Below, in pieces: positions 23,701-35,034 of a stretch of 64,000 nucleotides of DNA. The notes under the pieces were generated by a model. The model had not been told where the DNA came from. It ran no database searches and saw only the letters and a list, made by a program, of their open reading frames with translations. The stretch is from Vitis vinifera (taxonomy: Eukaryota > Streptophyta > Magnoliopsida > Vitales > Vitaceae). The DNA is taken from NCBI RefSeq assembly GCF_030704535.1, contig NC_081808.1, positions 19,528,501 to 19,592,500 of the forward strand, read 5' to 3'. A program made the position numbers and the translations under genes. Every line of letters begins with the position of its first letter. Position 1 is the first letter of the stretch.

Positions 23701-25244
23701 TAAGTCCTAAGCAAGCTAAGTGGCAAGACTTCCTGGCCAAGTTCAACTACACACTGGAGTATAAGCCAGGAAGTGTTAATCACGTGGCTAATGCCCTAAG
23801 CCACAAAGAAAAACTAGTTTTCATGACGAGCCAGCCCTAAGGAGACATGTTGGATCTCCTAAGAGAGGGGTTACAACACGATCGAATGGCTAAGAACCTC
23901 ATTGTCTTATCCCATGAAGGAAAAACTAAGTGGTTCTAGGTAGATGATGACTTACTATAAACCAAGGGCAAACGACTCTATGTGCCCAAGTAGGCGAATA
24001 TGAGAATGAATCTTATCAAAGAGTGTTATGACACCAAGTGGGCTAGGCACCCTAGGCAACGACGCACAATGACACTACTTGAGTCGGCTTACTATTGGCC
24101 TTAGATACAGGATAAAGTTGAGGCCTATGTGAGGACTTGTCTTATGTGCCAACAAGACAAGGTAGAACATCGACAACTTAGAGGCCTGTTAGAGCCACTA
24201 CCCATAGCGAAGCATCCATAGGAGAGCGTCATTATGGACTTCATTATCGAGCTACCTAAGTCAAAGGGCTACGACTTGATCATAGTGGTAGTGGACAAGT
24301 TTTCTAAGTACGCAACCTTCATAGCAGTCCTTACTGGCTGCATCGTAGAGGAGACAACAAGGCTATTCTTGAAGCACGTGGTCAAGTATTAGGGGTTGCC
24401 TAAATACATCATCAGTGATCGTGATCTGCGTTTCATTGGGAAGTTTTGGACAAAACTCTTGAAACTTATGGGTTTGAAACTTCACTTATCTTCGAGATTT
24501 CACCCATAGACAGATGGACAAATAGAGAGGATGAACGTTTTACTAGAGTTATACTTAAGGCACTTCGTGAGTGCCAACCAAAAAGGTTGAGCTAAGTTGC
24601 TAGATGTAACCTAGTTCTCATACAACTTGCAAATGAGTGAGGCAACCAACAAGAGCCCGTTGGAGCTAACCATAGGGCAACAACCATTGACTCCTCACAC
24701 CCTAGCAATGGGTTATACGGGGAAAAGTCCAGTGGCTTTCAATTTCGCTAAGGGATGGTACGAGCAAGTTGATATAGCTCGCTCATACCTGGACAAAGTC
24801 ATTATGAAGATGAAAAAGTGGGCTTACAATAAACGACTCCACACGAAGTACAAGGTTGAAGACATGGTGTTGGTCAAACTCTTTCCTCAACAATTCAAGT
24901 CGCTAAGGCCGATGCATAAGGGCCTTGGGAAGAGGTATGAAGGACCATTCCCCATACTAGTAAAGGTCAGCAAGGTGTCCTACAAAGTTGAGTTACCACC
25001 GAGGTTGAAGATTTATCCTGTCTTCCACATAAATTACATAAAACCATATCACAAAGACAAAAATGATCCAAGTCGAGCGTTGTCCAAGAGGGCACCTACT
25101 ATGGTTATGACCTCCTATGACAATGAGGTAGAACACATCATTACAGATCGAGTCACCATGAGACAAAGTGTGCCTCCTACTATGGAGTACCCACCAGAGA
25201 CCGAGGCCAACTGGGAGCTAGCACACGCACTATGGCAGTTCTAA
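20711..25244 (+). pseudogene. Gypsy gag-pol polyprotein, broken by many stops
   Basis: Gag starts at 20711 (MSGSNMDETN); the capsid segment near 21120-21375 includes PKPHMFSGKRDAKELDNFLW. The protease at about 22024 reads VDIGATHNF where DTG is expected, so the active-site threonine is lost. RT (about 22560-23290) keeps KLDLRSGYYQVRI, NAPTTF and YLDD (23028-23039). RNase H follows to about 23820 (ANALSHKEK). Integrase (about 23990-24650) shows the zinc-region CLMCQQDK, VIMDFIIELP and ISDRDLRF. The C-terminal part (24627-25244) is an open 205-codon frame. It ends with VEHIITDRVTMR and ETEANWELAHALWQF, a worn chromodomain typical of chromoviruses. Stops replace expected Trp, Arg or Gln codons. 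Confidence 0.93.
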
Positions 25245-25309
25245 GAGCAGATTGAGCAGTTCTGAGTGAAAAACATAATGAAGACGTTTGTAGCTTAGGT
25301 GGGGGAGAG

Positions 25310-25862
25310 TGTCACAAGATGCTTCAAATGAGCCTTCCTATGTGTTTATATAAAGCCTAGGAAGTTTCTTGAGACTCTTACATTTAGCCATTGGTGGTAA
25401 AAGTGTGAAATGTTCTAGAGATGCTTAGAAATGTTCACATATCTCTACACTATGGTGGAAGGCATGAGAAAAGTTCAAGGCTTTCTAAATAATTATAGAG
25501 ATCTCTTATATATCCTTATACATAGGCTTGTACATAAAATTGTATATGGTGTTCTACAATATTCATGAATTGTAAGGAACCTTCCAATGTTTCAAAGAGT
25601 TCCATTGATGCCTATAAATAAGTGAGGGTCTCATTTGCCCAAGACACCAAGTAAGTGAGTTCCAAAGCATTTGTAAAGCTTCATTTGAGCAATAAAAACT
25701 TATATTCTTCAAGAGTTGCCTACTACACCTTCTAAAGCTTCCAAGTCGTAAGCATCTTGGCCTAGCAAAATAAGCATCAAGAGTAAGGTTGACTTAGCAA
25801 TATCAAGAGTCTTGGCTTGTCTAAGTGTCGCATGAGCTTAGGAAAAGATTAAGTCTGTGACA
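25310..25862 (+). repeat. 3' LTR of the gypsy element (intact, 553 bp)
   Basis: It starts TGTCACAAG after the purine tract and ends CTGTGACA. It serves as the uninterrupted reference for the split 5' LTR. Confidence 0.93.
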
Positions 25863-25866
25863 AATG

Positions 25867-27960
25867 TCTCATAATACCTTCATTCTTAAAAACTCTTTCT
25901 CATAAAATTTTATGTTATTGTTATCTATATATATATTTCTAAAATAATTATTGATGAAGGTTAACATATATCTTTCACTATCACGCGATAAGATCTAAAT
26001 TGATGTAATCCAAAGTACCTTAAGCCTTGTGAACAACTACACTAAATCTAATTTTGTGTTATTTCCAGAACACACAATTCTCATAAAAAAAACCTAGATT
26101 TTGTCCACTAAGAAAACCTTGTTTGCTCAAAATTCTAAAACATGTCCTATTCATGTGCCTAAGCCTCATATACCATCATATGGTGAATTTGATTATAAAG
26201 TTGAAATTGAAATTTCACTTGTAACCATGCTACATTGCAATATATAAAGACTAATCACAATAAAAGCATCATTTGAGATTCTCATTACTCAATCTCTAGC
26301 TTTATATATGCATTCATCAATCCTCCTTTACTCATATGCCTAAGTCACATGATACAATCTAGTAGTCTTTGAATTTGAAACTCAAGTTTCACTTCTAATT
26401 ATGCTATCTTGCAATATATAAAGACCATTAATTTTTTGTCTTTATATCACAATAAGAGTACCCTTTGAGATTCTCATAACCTAACCTCCAACTTTATATG
26501 TACATTCATTTAAGTCAAGTATCTTTAAAAGAAATCAAAATTTCTTTAATTCTAGGATGTGCCTTACATTAGTTAACGTCCTCGTAATGTCACCATGCAT
26601 CTTAATTTGAATTGTGTCTATTCCAAAAACCTTACAAACTTTATTTTTTTTCCTATACCTAATTGGGAGAAATATAATAAAAGTACCTTGAATCAATGAT
26701 CCACTTATCACTAGAGTTATTAACAATAGTTGAATGAATACTTTATAAGTTGGTAAGTACTAAATTAATCCCTATTTGAAGAACATGATAAGAGAATCTT
26801 GACTTACAGATCCAATCATCACTTGAGTTATTAACTATAACTAAAAGGACATATGCAACATCCAAATTTTATCCTATAACTGCTATATCACTTGAATTAG
26901 AAGCTTTGTTTTTTCCCATTTTCTTCACATTATGGATGACTTTTCACATAGTGTTCTTCCTTGTTACAATTGAAACACTCGTTATTTCCTTTAGACTTTG
27001 ATTTAGATCTAAATCAACATTTCCTATCATTATTTTTCTTTTCTATTCTCCCTCTAGCCAACAAACCTTCAATTGACCTTTTTTTTTTTCTATGCTCAAA
27101 CACCATTTTCTTCAACTCCTTTGAATTCATGGTTGCCCTAACATCTTTTATGGAAAGAATATTTCTACTATACATTATAGTATCCATAAACACTCATAAG
27201 AATTTGGTGGGGAACATATCAAAATTATAATTTGGTTTTCATCATCAATTCTCAAATCAATATCCCTTATATTTTTTATAGTTTTATTGAACTCATTAAA
27301 ATAGTCTTTAATGAATGTACTTTTTTTTATCAAGAAAGTGAACAATTGTTTCTTCAAATACAAACAATTATTAAAAACATTATATACAAACTTTTCAACT
27401 TCAATCATTACTTGGTAGTTGTATCCCAAGCACAATAGAATAATACTATTAGTTTTCTCCATAAGGTTATTATTCTTTTTATCAAACATTGTTGTTGGAA
27501 AAACTTTTCTATCTTTCAGTGTTTTACACAACCCTTATTGAACTAACAAGATATGTATCTTAGCATGCATGTCATAAATTGATATTATTTCTTTCATCAA
27601 ACTTTGTAATCTCAAACTTCATCGTTGTTCCAAGTCAAATAACCTAAGTTTTGATACCAATTTGTTATGAAAGACAATGCCAAAGAACAATAATAAAAAA
27701 AAGGAAATCAGATTAAAAAACACAAACACACACACACACATGCGCACAAAGTAAGATTTACATGGTTCACCTTAAAACCCACATCTATAAGTGAAAATGA
27801 AAAAGAACTTCCACTATTGTTCAAGATGTTACAATAATAGAGTTCTCAAACTCAAGTCCTAATTTCATTAAAAATAAGACTTTTTCTTTCAACCAAAATT
27901 TCTTTTTATATTTTAGCAATTACATAACAATATTCAATATAAGAAACTAATTGCATAATT
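25867..27960 (-). mobile_element. Copia retrotransposon remnant, right part (gag, protease, LTR)
   Basis: On the minus strand, a gag of copia type lies at 27531-27175 (STFIKDYFNEFNKTIKNI, DDENQIIILICSPPNSYE). A decayed zinc knuckle CFNCNKEEHYVKSH lies near 26960. A protease-to-integrase segment at 26726-26535 includes [15 protein letters not shown]. The sequence runs to NEGIMRHC at the gypsy breakpoint. A primer-binding-site-like TGGTATCAAAAC (minus strand of 27648-27659) and an LTR end (27663) follow. The LTR is estimated to extend to about 27960. The style is that of the Tnt1/Tork type. It is heavily mutated. Confidence 0.82.
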
Positions 27961-28479
27961 ATCAAAGATATATTTCCTAAAAAAATTCTCACAATAAAAT
28001 ATTTCTTTATAATAATAGGAAAGTTTCTTATACGAATATACCCTAATAGAAAAAATCAATGACTTTAAAATTGAATTAAAAGAGAATTTGAATACTTGTA
28101 TTGTCAATAAAACTTTTGATATTACTTATTGTATATACGAAAGTTTTAATGTTAACATATTAATAAAATAATACAAAGATAAAATCATAAAGATATATAA
28201 GGTTTTAATATGGTTTTGTTAGTTATGCTTACATCTGTGGATTAGAAAAAAGTAGTACCTGATATCATAAAGATCGAGAATATTATAAAAAACAAAAAAA
28301 TAGATACTGATATTGAACCTTGAAAGCATCTTATGTTTTTTTTGTTTCATGTATTTACACCCTAAATCACGAGCTCTAACTATATTAAGTATCTCTAATG
28401 CTAGCTCATAAATTATAGAGATATTCATAATAATTCTCAATTTTTTTAAATATTAAAAATATTCTATCAAATATTCTTT

Positions 28480-28483
<4 letters not shown>

Positions 28484-28541
<58 letters not shown>
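28484..28541. repeat. (AT)n microsatellite, about 58 bp
   Basis: About 28 uninterrupted AT units form a perfect palindrome in intergenic DNA. Confidence 0.95.
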
Positions 28542-28543
<2 letters not shown>

Positions 28544-30065
28544 ATTAAGAATTTCAAACAATTTTTCAATAAAAAACATTGCGATAACATTTATTATTTA
28601 GGTCGCAACACTTTCGTTACATTTGTAATTCATTTTCAATCATTTTCTATGATTATTGACTACTTGTTATAAAGTCATGGATGTATACCAAAATTAAACT
28701 TTGAATCAAACTTCATTTTACTAGATAGTAGACGGTGATTTGATAAAGAAAGCACTTACTCATTGTGTAGTGTATGGTCAACCAGCTTTAGGTTTGACTC
28801 CATCCTGGTAGGAGATAATTGTAGCCGGGGACACAAACACTCCCTTTTTTAAGGTGCAAACCCTTGGCTCTAGCCTATAGTCAAGCCCCGGTCTTCTCCA
28901 AAGCTTTCCTAATTAGAAAACTTACAAAAGCACCCAATTCAAACCTCTCTCTAGAGTCTATACCCACCAACCCCTGCCCCTCTCAGAATCAAATCGATTG
29001 AGGTATGAGTTTATGCTTAATTATTCCATTTATTTCAGATTTCTCTGTAGTCATTACGTTATCAGTGCTTAGCGTCTTTTATTATTTTCGATCGAAATGC
29101 TGCTGACGGTGATTCGTTGTTGTTGTTGTTTTTTTTTTTTTTTTTAATAGAGAAAATGCCTAATTTTGTTTACATAATTTTGATTAATTTATAAGTAAAA
29201 TAGCTAACTTTTCCGATCATGTATTATGATTTGGGCTCTGTTTGGTTCTCTGGAAAGATGAGAGAAAACAGAGGAGAATTTGTAGAATAGGGTTTCTTAT
29301 TCTCTCCGAGAAGCAAACTGAGTGTAACTGTGTCTGAAGTGGTGAAATTTGCTAAAAACAGTACTAAAGCTCTGTTTGGATCACGGAAAACGGTAAGAAA
29401 AAATGTATCGAGAAATCCATAACCTCTTCTTTGGTTTTGGGTGAAAGCTTTTTATCAAGTTCGGAACCTAATTATTTGTTTCTTTCCTTAAATTTTTACT
29501 CTATATTCTCTGTTTCTCCTACTTTGTCTTAAACTTTCAAGGATCCGGAGAGACCCTAAAGGAAGAGAATAAAGAAAAGGGAACATATCTTCGTTTCGAT
29601 CATTCCCGTTGATTATATTGAAATTGAGTGGTTGGATTTGAAGTTGATCTTCACCATCCATCCAATATACTAATAAAAACCAATGTGGTATTTGATTCAT
29701 TAATTAATATTAGATAGCCTCTCATTTATGGATTTTCCTCATTTTGATTGCATAGAAATTGCAGAGTTTAGTGCAATTTTCCATACAGGAAACAAAACAA
29801 ATGGAGAGAGAAGAAGAAGAAGAAGAAGAATATAAAAAAAGGCAACATTTTTTAATCTGAAGTTAAAATAGATGTGAATTTGTCTAAAATCTAAATGGTA
29901 ATCTGCAAAAATGTCATTCAAACTTAATATTTATGATAAGAGTTAATTTTGTCTTTTAAATATTTGGACAAAATATCTGAAATAAGACTTAATTTAAAAA
30001 ACAAACAATACTAGCATATAAAAAGTTGGTTAAACTTTATATAGAATGTTTGAAAATAAGGCTTC

Positions 30066-30570
30066 AAGGGTATTTGGTTAAACTTAATAGTTAATACTTA
30101 ATGACTTAAGGTGATTTCCAGTTAAATTATGCTTAAGTCATTAAGTCATATTAAATTATTAAATTGTTCACCAAAGTCATTTTTAGCTTTAATTTGAAAT
30201 ATTAAGCTGAAGCCCTATTTGGATCAACTTCTAAAAAGTCAAATACTCTTTTTTAAGCTCAATAAGATTCTATTCTTGTTTGGCTAATTTTGTTCAAGGA
30301 GCTTATGGCTTAAACAAGAGCTTAATATGGAAATCAGGAAAATGTTGTTTCTTGTAGAAACTTTTGTCTTATGTGATAAGTTCTTTCATGTTTAATAAAA
30401 CTTTTATAATAATGAAATTATCTTTTAGAAATTATGACTTGGGTTTCACCTTCAGCTTCCGTCTAAAGCCAAAAAGAGGAATCTATCTCAAATGAGGCCT
30501 TAGTTTATTTAATAACTTAAATTAAGTCATCAAGTCAATTAGTTATTAAGTTGATTTACCAAATACTCTA
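30066..30570. mobile_element. MITE-like element, outer copy of a MITE-in-MITE nest
   Basis: The left end AAGGGTATTTGGTTAAACTT and the reversed right end TAGAGTATTTGGTAAATCAA are inverted repeats. Subterminal 'cttaatgacttaa' and 'taacttaaattaagtca' motifs are also mirrored. The centre is interrupted by another element at 30209-30501. Confidence 0.65.
30209..30501. mobile_element. MITE-like element, inner copy
   Basis: The ends are AAGCCCTATTTGGATCAAC and, reversed, AAGGCCTCATTTGAGATAG. It shares internal sequence (TCAGGAAAATGTTGTTT) and end structure with 5384-5583 in the pBrp intron. Confidence 0.65.
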
Positions 30571-30882
30571 TTAATTTTAAAAAACAATTGTTATTAAAAC
30601 ATCTTAAGTCTATTAGACTTTCTTTAGACAAAAATAAACAAGGTCTTTCTTTCTTTTTTTTTTCTTTTTTTTTTTTTTTGATATCCTTGGAAAGTAAAAA
30701 ATGAATGTAATAACTTAAATTAAGTCATTAAGCAAATTAAGTTATTAAGTTGATTTACCAAATACTTTATTAATTTTAAAAACTATGGGTACTAAAACAT
30801 CTTAAGTCTATTAGACTTTAGACAAAAACAAACAAGGTTTTTGTTCATTTTTACATCCTTGAAAAGCCAAAAATGAATGTAA
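30511..30882. repeat. Tandem duplication, two units of about 175-198 bp
   Basis: Units 30511-30708 and 30709-30882 both begin AATAACTTAAATTAAGTCA and both end in AAAAATGAATGTAAT-like sequence. The first half of each unit is the right end of the outer MITE, so the MITE end was duplicated together with flanking DNA. Confidence 0.85.
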
Positions 30883-31966
30883 TCAATCGATAACATAATT
30901 TTGTTTATATATGAGCATAAGCTAATTGTAAAAGTGATGAGTTATCATTAGAAGTTGGTTAAAATTTATCCCAACATAGATGAGACTCTTCAATTGATTG
31001 AAATAAGGTATTAGATTTGAATTGAGTCAAATTAATAAGTATTCAAGTCCCCTTCTATAGTTGGTTTTATTTTTTTTTCCCCCTTTTTCTTTTTGTTTAT
31101 TTATTTATTCATTTTCTATTCAAAAGAAGAGGAATAGCAAAGGAAAGGATTTATCCAATATGATGTTTTAAATCAAGGATTTGGGTAGTGTTGTTTATGA
31201 GTATGGGGATGGGCTGCCGACATAATGTGGTTTATTGATGCCTTTGGATTGGAAAAAAAAAAAGGAAAGAGAAGAAAGAAATGGCTTAACTAATAAATGA
31301 AAACTTTTTTTTTAGAAAAAATAAATAAAAAAGGGTAATTTTTGCACACTTAAAAGATACAAAATTTAATAGACTTAAAGTGTGCTTTAAACTATAGATC
31401 ATTAGTTTATTGTGATTTGATTGATGCTAAAGTGCTTAATTCAGGAACCATATGAATGAGTCTCTAGGAATTCAATAAGGTCACAATTTAAATGCTTCTT
31501 TTGAATCTTTGATCAAAGGAGCCAAAAATCCTCTATGAAACACATTTTAAGCAATATGTCAATTTGATGCTGCCTATGTTGATATTGATAAATTTATAAA
31601 AGTTGGATTTGAAAAACGACTCATTTCCTATTGACAACCTTGTGTGGTTAGGGTCCATTTAAAGTATGGGCAAGATTCAAAATCCACTCTGGAATTATGT
31701 CAAGGATATAATATTTTGCATAGTTTACATAATAGGTCTAAGTGAAACATTTTAGGAGAAATGAACCAAAAACTGAACATATTTCCTGGTTCCTAAAATA
31801 TTTCATATGTAATCATTTCATACTCATCAAAGCCACTAGAATGAACCAGGTGGTATTTGTTCTCTCTTTTAATGCTCTCTATCATGTGTGTAGATTTTCC
31901 AAATGCAACCTGATAGGTGTGAAGTCTGATCTCATATCAAGCTGTGGAAATTTGACTGAAAGTTGG

Positions 31967-33040
31967 ATGGATCGAGGAAAGAGACCTAGTAAGTCCATTG
32001 TAGGTGGGAACAATAAGATCTACATGGACCTGAAAGACATAATAAGGGAGTATACTCTCCCTTTTCTTCCTGCAAAATCGCTTTTCAGGTTCACAGGGGT
32101 TTGTAGGGACTGGAAGATGCAGATCTCAACACCCTTCTTTGCCCACAACCAGTCAAATTCGTTCCATGCTGTGTCAGGCCTCTTTTATCAAATCGCTGGC
32201 GAGCCACCCTCATTCATCTCACTTGATCCAAAGGCTTATGGTGTGCCTGACCCGTCTTTGAAGTTCTTGCCTGTTCCAGTTGACATCAGAGCCTCTTGCA
32301 ATGGACTACTCTGTTGTCAGGCTCGCACTGGGGACAAGGCCTACTATATGTGCAACCCTGCTACCAAAATGTGGAAAAAATTACCTAAACCAGATGCTGA
32401 TCATGGGACTGACCCTGCCCTTGTGGTCATTTTTGAACCATCCTTACTCAATTTTGTGGCTGATTACAAGTTGGTTTGTGCATTCCCATCCACTGATTTT
32501 GATGATGGATATGAATTTGAGATATATTCCTCTGCAGAAGGATGTTGGAGAATTTCTCGGGAGATTTGCCTTGGGGATAGGAAACTCCTGCCAAGCCCAG
32601 GTGTTCATGTGAATGGCATTGTCTACTGGCAAATGAAGCATGGCGTGCTAGTTGCTTTTGATCTTGCAAGAGAGCGGTCACAACTCATCTATGGCATGAA
32701 AGGGGCCTTGTGTGTGATGCAAGGGAAGCTTTGTTCAGTTTCCATGCATGGCTGGACTGTAACTGTGAACGTGTTGTCTAATGTCTACTCAAACACCATG
32801 GAAATGCATAGCAAGGCCAGGACATGGGTGCAGAAACGACTCATCAATTTAGACCCTTCAGCTCTTGGTGCGGGTTCCTGCAAGCAGCCATCAGTGGTGT
32901 TTGCTGACAGTGATACAGTGGTGATTCACGACGGGACTACAATCTTTTCTTATGACATGAAGAGCAAAGAAACTTCGGCCTTGGGCAGTGCAGTTGGGAC
33001 GAGGCTGATTGCATATGTGAATAACCTTGTCCATGTGTAG
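31967..33040 (+). CDS. F-box protein (F-box/kelch-like, intronless body)
   Basis: The frame from ATG 31967 (MDRGKRPSKS) gives 357 residues. Residues of about 25-55 are an F-box: MDLKDIIREYTLPFLPAKSL then FRFTGVCRDWKMQI. The remainder resembles the F-box-associated or kelch-type substrate-binding half (SCNGLLCC, YYMCNPATKMWKKLPKP, GIVYWQMKHGVLVAFDL). This is the usual layout of SCF E3 ligase substrate receptors; the target is unknown. It resembles the Arabidopsis At5g49610-type F-box proteins, from memory. The start is uncertain: the frame is open upstream to 31742, with another ATG at 31844. That upstream part has no F-box-family features and could be 5' UTR or an intron end. Confidence 0.85.
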   Translation: MDRGKRPSKSIVGGNNKIYMDLKDIIREYTLPFLPAKSLFRFTGVCRDWKMQISTPFFAHNQSNSFHAVSGLFYQIAGEPPSFISLDPKAYGVPDPSLKFLPVPVDIRASCNGLLCCQARTGDKAYYMCNPATKMWKKLPKPDADHGTDPALVVIFEPSLLNFVADYKLVCAFPSTDFDDGYEFEIYSSAEGCWRISREICLGDRKLLPSPGVHVNGIVYWQMKHGVLVAFDLARERSQLIYGMKGALCVMQGKLCSVSMHGWTVTVNVLSNVYSNTMEMHSKARTWVQKRLINLDPSALGAGSCKQPSVVFADSDTVVIHDGTTIFSYDMKSKETSALGSAVGTRLIAYVNNLVHV

Positions 33041-33646
33041 TTAGGGCCTTCTCTTCTCAGTCTTTTGTTTCTCACTTGATACAATCTCTAGCCATGAAAC
33101 TTGAATCATGGGCAATCGGATTTGGTGATAATGTTTTAATCCATGAAGGTTGGTGCGATTTTTGAGTTGTCTCCATATAGGGCGCCTTTTGTTTTTTGGG
33201 AGCCCCAAATGCCTTGCAGTAAGGAGACACATTCATTTCTGCAATAGAGTTTTCATGGTTCTAGTACAAAGTATTACATATGATTTTAGATATAGATTGA
33301 TATAAGGTGCATGAAAAATATTCGGCCATGTGATTTTTTGAGTTGGCCACGGCTACTAGTTTATGTGAATCTTTTTTGAACCACATTAATCCAATTGTTT
33401 TTGTTGATCTATGGCGTGTATGGGATGCACTGTCAAGGTAGAATGGTGTCTGATAATGGCTATGAACATGACTTGATTTCTCAGATGCCCTTTGTTGAAG
33501 GACGAAGCTGAAAATGTAGTCCACTGAGTAACGCTTCTTCAATATGATACTTCTCTTCACGCCTCCGGTGAAGGTTATCAGCTCTCCTGTAAAGCAGGCG
33601 TGGTGCTAGCTTCTACCAAATCATTTTTTTTTATTTGCTATAAATA
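33041..33646 (+). other. 3' UTR of the F-box gene and spacer
   Basis: No coding signal. It is likely transcribed 3' UTR for the first few hundred bases, then spacer up to the MITE at 33647. Confidence 0.4.
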
Positions 33647-34258
33647 ACTTAGAGTGTGTTTGATAATGATTTTAATCGTTTATAACTTTTTTAACATTTG
33701 AATTAATATTTATAACATTTTAATAATAAAAATTTTAATTAAAAATTTTAAAAACGCTTCTTATAATTATTATCAAATATACTATTATATTAAGATAATT
33801 TTAATGAAAATGTTTTCCTTAAAATGATTCTAAGAAGTTTTTTTAATCTAAAAAGTATTTTTTTTAAAAACATTAAGTGTTAAGATAAAATTTAGGAAAC
33901 ACTTTTAAAAATTTTTAAAATCACTTATAATATTGAAAAACGATATGAGGAAATTATAATTTTTCTATAAACGCTTCTTAGAAAAACACTTTGAGTAGAA
34001 ACATTTTCATACTTATTGTGTTTCTTAGTGAAACTCTAAAAAGGATTTTTTAACATTATAAAGAATTTTTCAGATTTTTGAAAATATTTTTTAAATTTTA
34101 ACAAATGACTTATTTTTCACCTTAATCAACCCCAAGTCCAAATTTCCAAGTGGTTGGGAAAAATTGTTTCTAATTTTTATAATATTAGAAGAAAAAAAAT
34201 TCAACTATTAGAAATGATAGAAACATTTATTAAATTCACCATCAAACATACTTTAAGT
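33647..34258. mobile_element. MITE-like element, 612 bp
   Basis: The left end is ACTTAGAGTGTGTTTGATAA. The right end reversed is ACTTAAAGTATGTTTGATGG, giving inverted ends of about 20 bp with few mismatches. The interior is AT-rich with no coding capacity. Similar motifs occur at 6.9-7.6 kb and 45.3-45.5 kb. Confidence 0.7.
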
Positions 34259-34747
34259 CTGTCAAGGTTTATATTTTTATTCTATTTTTTTATTTAGTAA
34301 TAAATAAATGGAATTTACAATCATTTTATAACTTCTTGATGGGATTTTTTTTATATTTGTAGCAAATAGTAATTATAAAAATGATTTAGAAAAATAAGAT
34401 AAGAGACGATATTAATACTGTTAAGTTACATTTAAATTTTCTTCTAAAATGAAAACATACTTCAAACTGATAGCGCAAGGGAGAAGGAAATCATGGAGGG
34501 TATAGATCAAGGAGGCGGAGGAAGCGGAAGCAAAAGAGCAGCAGCCAGGAACTGGTAAACTGAATATAACCAACTCGAACTAAACCAGAGGTGGCAGGGA
34601 CTGAAGGATGAGAGACAGATAGGCCCCCTCCTTTGTAGGAGGGCAGTAGTGGGGAAGGAGGGCCTCCCCCTTCCCCTTGTCTATCACGTAATTCCCACTA
34701 TGCTTACCGTTTTTCTCTCTTGCTTTTCACAACCCTTCATTCAGCAG

Positions 34748-34938
34748 GTAATTACCCTTTCTCACGCATGCTTCGTCTTCTTCACATTCTTCATTCTTCC
34801 TCAACCATGGCTAACTTAATTCATATATGGGGTTGTTGTATATGAGAGTTTCTCATCAACGAGAAACTGGCTTGTTAAATTCCATCATCATGTAATTAAT
34901 GTGTTTTGTTTGTAATTTTAATTGTTTATCTTCTTCAG
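34748..34938 (+). other. Probable 5' UTR intron of the PERK gene
   Basis: CAGCAG/GTAATTACC at 34748 and a pyrimidine-rich TTCTTCAG/GGGTCC at 34938 look like a good splice pair in the leader. The flanking leader runs from about 34500 to 35034. Confidence 0.55.
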
Positions 34939-35034
34939 GGGTCCTCAGGCCTTGAGACGGGCAGGTACAGGTGCGGCGGAGTCACCGGCGTGTTTTCACG
35001 TTGACATTTGCCGGTTGTTTTATTGATTTAAGAA

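Larger units (their letters stand above)
15811..25862 (+). mobile_element. Gypsy (chromovirus-like) LTR retrotransposon inserted in the copia remnant
   Basis: The element starts TGTCACAAG and ends CTGTGACA. AATG flanks it on both sides (15807-15810 and 25863-25866), and removing it restores the copia integrase reading frame order NEGIMRHC followed by SIRHNPQQNG. The 3' LTR is 25310-25862; the 5' LTR is 15811-16008 plus 20311-20665. Both are 553 bp once the inner insertion is removed. A purine-rich tract (GGTGGGGGAGAG) lies just before the 3' LTR. The internal region has gag, protease, RT, RNase H, integrase and a decayed chromodomain. Many stop codons make it non-functional. Confidence 0.93.
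27961..31966 (+). other. Spacer upstream of the F-box gene, mostly AT-rich repeats
   Basis: No conserved coding sequence was found. It holds a long AT microsatellite, a nested MITE pair and a tandem duplication, listed separately. Around 28930-29002 is a pyrimidine-rich, GC-richer stretch ending GATTGAG/GTATGAG, which could be a 5' UTR exon of the F-box gene. A GAA-type microsatellite lies at about 29810-29830. Confidence 0.5.

Noticed and set aside
27721..27745. CA repeat as a separate feature of interest
   Set aside because: A short microsatellite within the copia LTR with nothing further to say.
28484..28541. AT palindrome as an origin or regulatory structure
   Set aside because: A simple microsatellite; no other signal is near it.
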